From positions 1 to 52,801 of the IMG/VR virus record IMGVR_UViG_3300021600_000007: a stretch of 52,801 nucleotides of DNA; one strand, given 5' to 3'. This document shows, piece by piece, positions 49,450 through 52,801 of this stretch. Source of the DNA: a virus. Both the position numbers and the translations under genes were made by a program. Below the pieces are notes generated by a model. The model was given only the letters and a program-made list of their open reading frames with translations. It ran no database searches and was not told the DNA's origin. The stretch's first letter is position 1, and each line of letters starts with the position of its first letter.

Positions 49450-49472
49450 TTTGTATTTTTATTATAAATATC

Positions 49473-50123
49473 TTATTTTATTCTTTTGTTTAGTATTTCA
49501 TACTCATGTTCCAAAATTGTCTTTACGACATTAGGACTGACACCCATTTTTTTAGCAACAATATTAATTGCTTCTTTAACAGATTCGTTTTTACTAATTT
49601 TTAAATTATTAATATCACCCTGATTACAGTATGGAAATTTAGTACACTTCTTTTTAATTTTTACAAACCCACCTCCAGGATATTGTGTTTTTCTACTTGG
49701 TCCCCAATCTTTCTTACTTGTTGATTTAGCCCACATTGATGGTGATTCATATCCACCCACAGAACCTGATGTCGTGGCTTCTTTAGCTTCAACTTTCTCA
49801 ACATCACTTTCTTTCAATCCTGGTGTTTCAGACCTACTTTTTTCCCAAAATTCATCATTGTCACCTCCACCAAATACAGGTCCTGAATAAGCTCCTGATG
49901 AACCTGAGCCTGTAGCCTCTTTAGTTTCTGATTTATTCTTCTTTAATTTTTTACTTTTATTTAAAAAAGTTTCATATTTATTTCCATCTTCGTCAACTTC
50001 TTCAGTAAAACTTGATTTGTATTTTAATGCATCTCCCATAGTAGTTAGATTTAATTTAACATTTGGTTGAGTTGTATATGCTTTATCTATAGCATTTTTA
50101 AATTGATTTGCCGAACTTTCCAT
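49473..50123 (-). CDS. probable virion structural protein, 216 aa
   Basis: Two EAT-x-SGS-x-G-x-Y segments (KEATGSGSSGAYSGPVFGGG, then KEATTSGSVGGYESPSMWAK), and FVKIKKKCTKFPYCNQGDI, with a final helix. I recognise this combination from many uncultured tailed-phage genomes close to structural genes. Role not known. Follows the 81-residue gene by two bases. Confidence 0.68.
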   Translation of the reverse strand: MESSANQFKNAIDKAYTTQPNVKLNLTTMGDALKYKSSFTEEVDEDGNKYETFLNKSKKLKKNKSETKEATGSGSSGAYSGPVFGGGDNDEFWEKSRSETPGLKESDVEKVEAKEATTSGSVGGYESPSMWAKSTSKKDWGPSRKTQYPGGGFVKIKKKCTKFPYCNQGDINNLKISKNESVKEAINIVAKKMGVSPNVVKTILEHEYEILNKRIK

Positions 50124-50125
50124 GA

Positions 50126-50371
50126 TTAAGCGTTTTTAAGTCTTGGCTCCCAATAACTACGGTTCATCCACATAAATTGGTAAAATTCACGGAACATTCT
50201 TAGGGTTATTTCTTTTACTTCACCAGTAAGTTTTCCCTTTTTAATCTCTTTTGTGATTCTATCCATCAATTTGTCTTCAAATTGTTTAAGGGTACTATTA
50301 TCCATAAAGCTTCTAATTTCTTTACGAATCATTGTTTCGATTTCTTTTTTATCAGTTGTAGTAAGTGCCAT
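50126..50371 (-). CDS. small helical phage protein, 81 aa
   Basis: IETMIRKEIRSFMDNSTLKQ, then EITLRMFREFYQFMWMNRSY, matches an unnamed helical family common in large phages. Start overlaps the stop of the upstream gene by one base. Confidence 0.7.
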   Translation of the reverse strand: MALTTTDKKEIETMIRKEIRSFMDNSTLKQFEDKLMDRITKEIKKGKLTGEVKEITLRMFREFYQFMWMNRSYWEPRLKNA

Positions 50372-50784
50372 TATTTTACAATTAAAAGTGCCGTTAATAG
50401 TGCAATCACACTACCTGACAAGATAGATGTGAATTTATGTTTTACTTTTTGTTTTTTTAAATCTTTTTCAAGTTTTTTTGAGTAGTCTTCCAAAATCACA
50501 TATTTTTGATTTTGAATCTCAATGTCTTTAAGATAATTGTCTTCTTTATGTTTCATATTACCAATGATACTATCTTGTATTTGAACTTTTTGTTCCGTTA
50601 AAACTAATAAAGAATCACTCAATTTTAATTGAGCTTTGGCTTCATCTCCAATTAACAAATCTTTCATGATTTGTTTTACAACAGGAACAGGAAAACATTT
50701 AACCTGATTATCGGTACCTGTTTGTGAAAAAGCTGTCAAGTTGAGCATCATTAAGCCCATCAACACGATTAATTTTTTCATCAT
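50371..50784 (-). CDS. exported coiled-coil protein with C-terminal membrane anchor, 137 aa
   Basis: Signal peptide (KKLIVLMGLMMLNLTAFSQ), a periplasmic coiled coil (LVLTEQKVQIQDSIIGNMKH) and a C-terminal helix (SILSGSVIALLTALLIV). It overlaps the upstream membrane coiled-coil gene by 77 bases out of frame, the layout of Rz/Rz1 spanin pairs. No lipobox, so not a classic o-spanin. Confidence 0.62.
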   Translation of the reverse strand: MMKKLIVLMGLMMLNLTAFSQTGTDNQVKCFPVPVVKQIMKDLLIGDEAKAQLKLSDSLLVLTEQKVQIQDSIIGNMKHKEDNYLKDIEIQNQKYVILEDYSKKLEKDLKKQKVKHKFTSILSGSVIALLTALLIVK

Positions 50785-51070
50785 ATACTTTCTTAACTAT
50801 GAGTTTTTCTTTCTTTATCGTTGATATGTTTTTATTTAAACCAATCAATTCTTTATTTAATACATTAATACAACTATCTAATTTTTTTTGTGATTTGATA
50901 ATCTCATCAAGTTTGTTATCAATTAACTCAATTTTGTATTTGTCTACTTCAGGCATTTTATTTTTTGGTGTTGTAAAATAAATTACCCAATATAAAACAA
51001 AGAGACAAATCAAAAATATGATTATCTCTTTATAATACTTAACCAAAAAATTTTTAACTGTTGTAAACAT
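50708..51070 (-). CDS. i-spanin-like membrane coiled-coil protein, 120 aa
   Basis: One N-terminal membrane helix (EIIIFLICLFVLYWVIYF), then a long coiled coil (LDEIIKSQKKLDSCINVLNK) and terminal LDSFFTNRYR. Topology N-in with periplasmic coiled coil, as in Rz-type i-spanins. Overlap with the exported protein downstream supports a two-component spanin. The amidase gene lies one gene upstream, completing a lysis-like group. Confidence 0.62.
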   Translation of the reverse strand: MFTTVKNFLVKYYKEIIIFLICLFVLYWVIYFTTPKNKMPEVDKYKIELIDNKLDEIIKSQKKLDSCINVLNKELIGLNKNISTIKKEKLIVKKVYDEKINRVDGLNDAQLDSFFTNRYR

Positions 51071-51657
51071 TATTCAGGGGATTCTTTTGTTTTCTTTCTA
51101 CTTGCAAGAACTTTACCCCATTTGGATTTGAACTTTTGGTAGAACTTTTGTAATTTATTAATCATAGTTAAAAAGTCTTCGTCAACTTTAACCATAGTAC
51201 CATTAATATAGATTCCACTATCTTCACCAATTGTAAATGTAAAATCAATATCTTGGTCTATAACTTTACCTGACCAATCTACATTGTTTGGATAAACATT
51301 TAATGTATCAAAATCAACTAAATCAGAAACCTCCTCAACAAACTCGTCCATACTTTCTTGGAACGCTACTTTTTCATCAGTTGTAATATCTAAGTCATTT
51401 TTATTTTTACCATGTAATGCTAAGATACCACCAGAAATTCTATACTTCTGTGTCTTATCATTTGACGTTCTTTGACCATCTTCAATATCGTCACCATCTT
51501 CTCTATCACTAACTGCAGTTTCATATTCTTGGTCTTGACCAATTCTTTGTTCAATGCTCGCAGCAACATTATCCTGAGCATCTTGCTCAAGTAACATTCT
51601 TGATTTCTTTAATAACGACTTAATCTCGTCGTACCTGTCATTGTGTGTGTTCGCCAT
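51070..51657 (-). CDS. tagged hypothetical protein, probably structural, 195 aa
   Basis: MANTHNDRYDEIKSLLKKSR, then MLLEQDAQDN, is the L-x-E version of the tag. Acidic linker, then a folded alpha/beta domain (VIDQDIDFTFTIGEDSGIYI). Overlaps the amidase by 20 bases and the i-spanin-like gene by one. Confidence 0.65.
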   Translation of the reverse strand: MANTHNDRYDEIKSLLKKSRMLLEQDAQDNVAASIEQRIGQDQEYETAVSDREDGDDIEDGQRTSNDKTQKYRISGGILALHGKNKNDLDITTDEKVAFQESMDEFVEEVSDLVDFDTLNVYPNNVDWSGKVIDQDIDFTFTIGEDSGIYINGTMVKVDEDFLTMINKLQKFYQKFKSKWGKVLASRKKTKESPE

Positions 51658-52246
51658 TTTCTATTAATTTAATAAAGTTTTGAAAATTAAAAGATGGATT
51701 TAAATCTGTGTATTTTCCGTCAAAATTGCTCTTTGAGACAATCCCTTCAAAATGTTCAACACCTTCAAATCTGGTGTTATGACCTATACACTTCTTTTTA
51801 ATCTTAAGTATTTCTGTTAAGTGCAAACACAATTCTGCGGTAGATTTAACTTGTTCCTCAGAATATGGTTCCCAAAAAAAGAAATCTCTCCATTTTTTTT
51901 CGTAAACCTCTTGATTATAAATACTTCCTTTCCAGTTAATGTGATAATTAGTTAATGGTTTCTTTTCTAACCATCCCAAATTTTCTAAACATACAATAAC
52001 AGAGTTTCGATTGATGTTATCTTCCACAAAAAAATTTGTGTGACCCTCATCAGGAAGTAGTTGAAGGACTTTACCATTTTTGGTAATGATATAATTAGGA
52101 ATTCTGTCATACTTGGAATTGTATCTAAAATTAAGGGAGGTCAAGTATTCCTCAACCTCCCTTGATGTATGACATAAAATTATTTGTTTTTTCTTTTTTT
52201 GTTTACCCGTTGTTTTGAAATTTCCGTAACTTTCAATATTAAGCAT
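51638..52246 (-). CDS. amidase_2-type peptidoglycan amidase, 202 aa
   Basis: IILCHTSREVEEY (first zinc His), IPNYIITKNGKVLQLLPDEG, VIVCLENLGWL, YSEEQVKSTAELCLHL, CIGHNTRFEG (second His) and DGKYTDLNPSFNF (third ligand region, Asp in place of the usual Cys or His) follow the T7-lysozyme/PGRP amidase fold. It would cut the MurNAc-L-Ala bond. No signal peptide. A second cell-wall enzyme besides the GH19 endolysin and SLT. Confidence 0.82.
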   Translation of the reverse strand: MLNIESYGNFKTTGKQKKKKQIILCHTSREVEEYLTSLNFRYNSKYDRIPNYIITKNGKVLQLLPDEGHTNFFVEDNINRNSVIVCLENLGWLEKKPLTNYHINWKGSIYNQEVYEKKWRDFFFWEPYSEEQVKSTAELCLHLTEILKIKKKCIGHNTRFEGVEHFEGIVSKSNFDGKYTDLNPSFNFQNFIKLIENGEHTQ

Positions 52247-52801
52247 CTCGTCTACTGTAATTTAACCTTCTTACTTGGTCTTCATTTATTGGGTTAGAAG
52301 TTTCCTCAGTTAAGTTACCAAATTTTTGTTCGTTAACTCGTCTTAATTCTTCCTCAAGTCTTTGTAAATCGTCTTGAGTTGGAGTGTACTTTTCTTTTTC
52401 AACTTCAGCTTCTTTCTTTCCTGCTTCGGTACTCAATGCTTCGATATCAATATCAGGTTTAGGAGATTCGGTTTTTCCCTCTTCCTCAAATTTAACTAAC
52501 ATGTGTAAAAAGGACAGAGAAATTATTGGTAACATACCTCCTGCAAATAATGCCAAGAATCTTTTGTGTCCAATAGGGTCTCCTGATTCAACACCAAGAT
52601 AACTAACCACTGGGTCAACCAAATCAACCCAATCTTTAAACGCTTTTGCATCAACATCAATATATTGATAAGCAAAGAAAATATTACCGATAAATTGAAT
52701 AAAGGTTACGATACCAAATGGGATATAAACTTTTTTACCCATATTTGCAGATATTGCGGCAACCGCAGATAATGCTGCAATCTCAATACCAATTGATAGA
52801 T
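52239..52801 (-). CDS. membrane protein, 5' end cut by the window
   Basis: The frame stays open to the window edge: an ATG at 52742 is preceded in frame by SIGIEIAALSAVAAISAN, which looks like an extra membrane helix, so the true start is outside. Visible: three hydrophobic segments (IPFGIVTFIQFIGNIFFAY, LALFAGGMLPIISLSFLH) then a long Glu/Lys coiled tail. Overlaps the amidase gene by eight bases. Function unknown. Confidence 0.7.
   Translation of the reverse strand, partial: LSIGIEIAALSAVAAISANMGKKVYIPFGIVTFIQFIGNIFFAYQYIDVDAKAFKDWVDLVDPVVSYLGVESGDPIGHKRFLALFAGGMLPIISLSFLHMLVKFEEEGKTESPKPDIDIEALSTEAGKKEAEVEKEKYTPTQDDLQRLEEELRRVNEQKFGNLTEETSNPINEDQVRRLNYSRRDA

Noticed and set aside
4860-49470. 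T4-type late promoters TATAAATA
   Set aside because: The motif reads TATTTATA/T on the coding strand, i.e. opposite to T4 late promoters, and TATTTATT variants are not palindromic equivalents; kept as a separate candidate motif.
1-52801. Bacterial chromosome or integrated prophage
   Set aside because: No housekeeping genes, no integrase, no att-like duplication at the tRNA, and dense overlapping small phage genes throughout; a prophage cannot be fully excluded from this window alone.

Overview
The window looks like part of a large, AT-rich tailed-phage genome infecting a member of the Bacteroidota. Three observations support this. (1) Promoters match the Bacteroidota housekeeping consensus (TTTG, 18-20 bases, TAnnTTTG). 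(2) One secreted protein ends in a Bacteroidota type IX secretion (T9SS type B) sorting domain. (3) The rest is typical phage content: endolysin, lytic transglycosylase, amidase, two DNA methyltransferases, an HNH nuclease, DUF3310, DUF932, PcfJ-like and many small tightly packed unknown genes. There are no ribosomal protein, rRNA or housekeeping operons. No major capsid, terminase, portal, polymerase or tail gene was recognised, so this is an accessory and partly structural segment of a bigger genome. No database search was run.

Layout. 1-4.9 kb: small unknowns, an HExxH protein and a PAP2-type phosphatase. 4.9-7.1 kb: T9SS-sorted adhesin-like protein. 7.9-9.7 kb: operon of a cytidylyltransferase-fold protein, a family 2 glycosyltransferase and an LpxH-like phosphoesterase, likely acting on envelope glycans or lipids. 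9.7-13.9 kb: two inverted paralogues built of about 22-residue repeats, flanking a small operon of tagged proteins. 14.6-20.3 kb: HNH nuclease, endolysin, lipoprotein, metallopeptidase, transglycosylase. 20.3-24.1 kb: Cys-rich protein, WCT-motif protein, SmpB. 24.2-26.9 kb: tagged proteins, then an untranslated stretch of about 940 nt that reads as a giant structured RNA with its own promoter and terminator, preceded by an initiator-type tRNA. 27-33 kb: DUF192, DHH phosphoesterase, Dps-like DUF5856, methyltransferase, DUF3310, eukaryotic-type (GSII) glutamine synthetase. 33-46 kb: WCT and LRR proteins, glutaredoxin, thioredoxin, PcfJ-like, DUF932, Dam-like methylase, DnaJ. 46-52.8 kb: minus-strand operon with a histone-H1-like protein, probable structural proteins, a spanin-like overlapping pair, amidase and a membrane protein cut by the window edge.

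How it works together. Two promoter classes are visible. Host-like promoters often place ATG only 4-5 bases after the -7 element, so those mRNAs should be leaderless. A second motif, TATTTATA/T, lies just upstream of many genes whose products share an N-terminal tag (two to four hydrophobics, then T/S-E-x-Q/E/D-hydrophobic, or KRVI/L-x-E) and is a candidate phage-specific, probably late, promoter. The phage-borne initiator tRNA fits a strategy favouring leaderless initiation. The giant RNA next to a tRNA resembles the GOLLD/ROOL class of ornate phage RNAs. The strongest candidates for something new are the giant RNA with its unusual tandem promoters, the shared N-terminal tag, the paired repeat proteins, and the T9SS-sorted phage protein.
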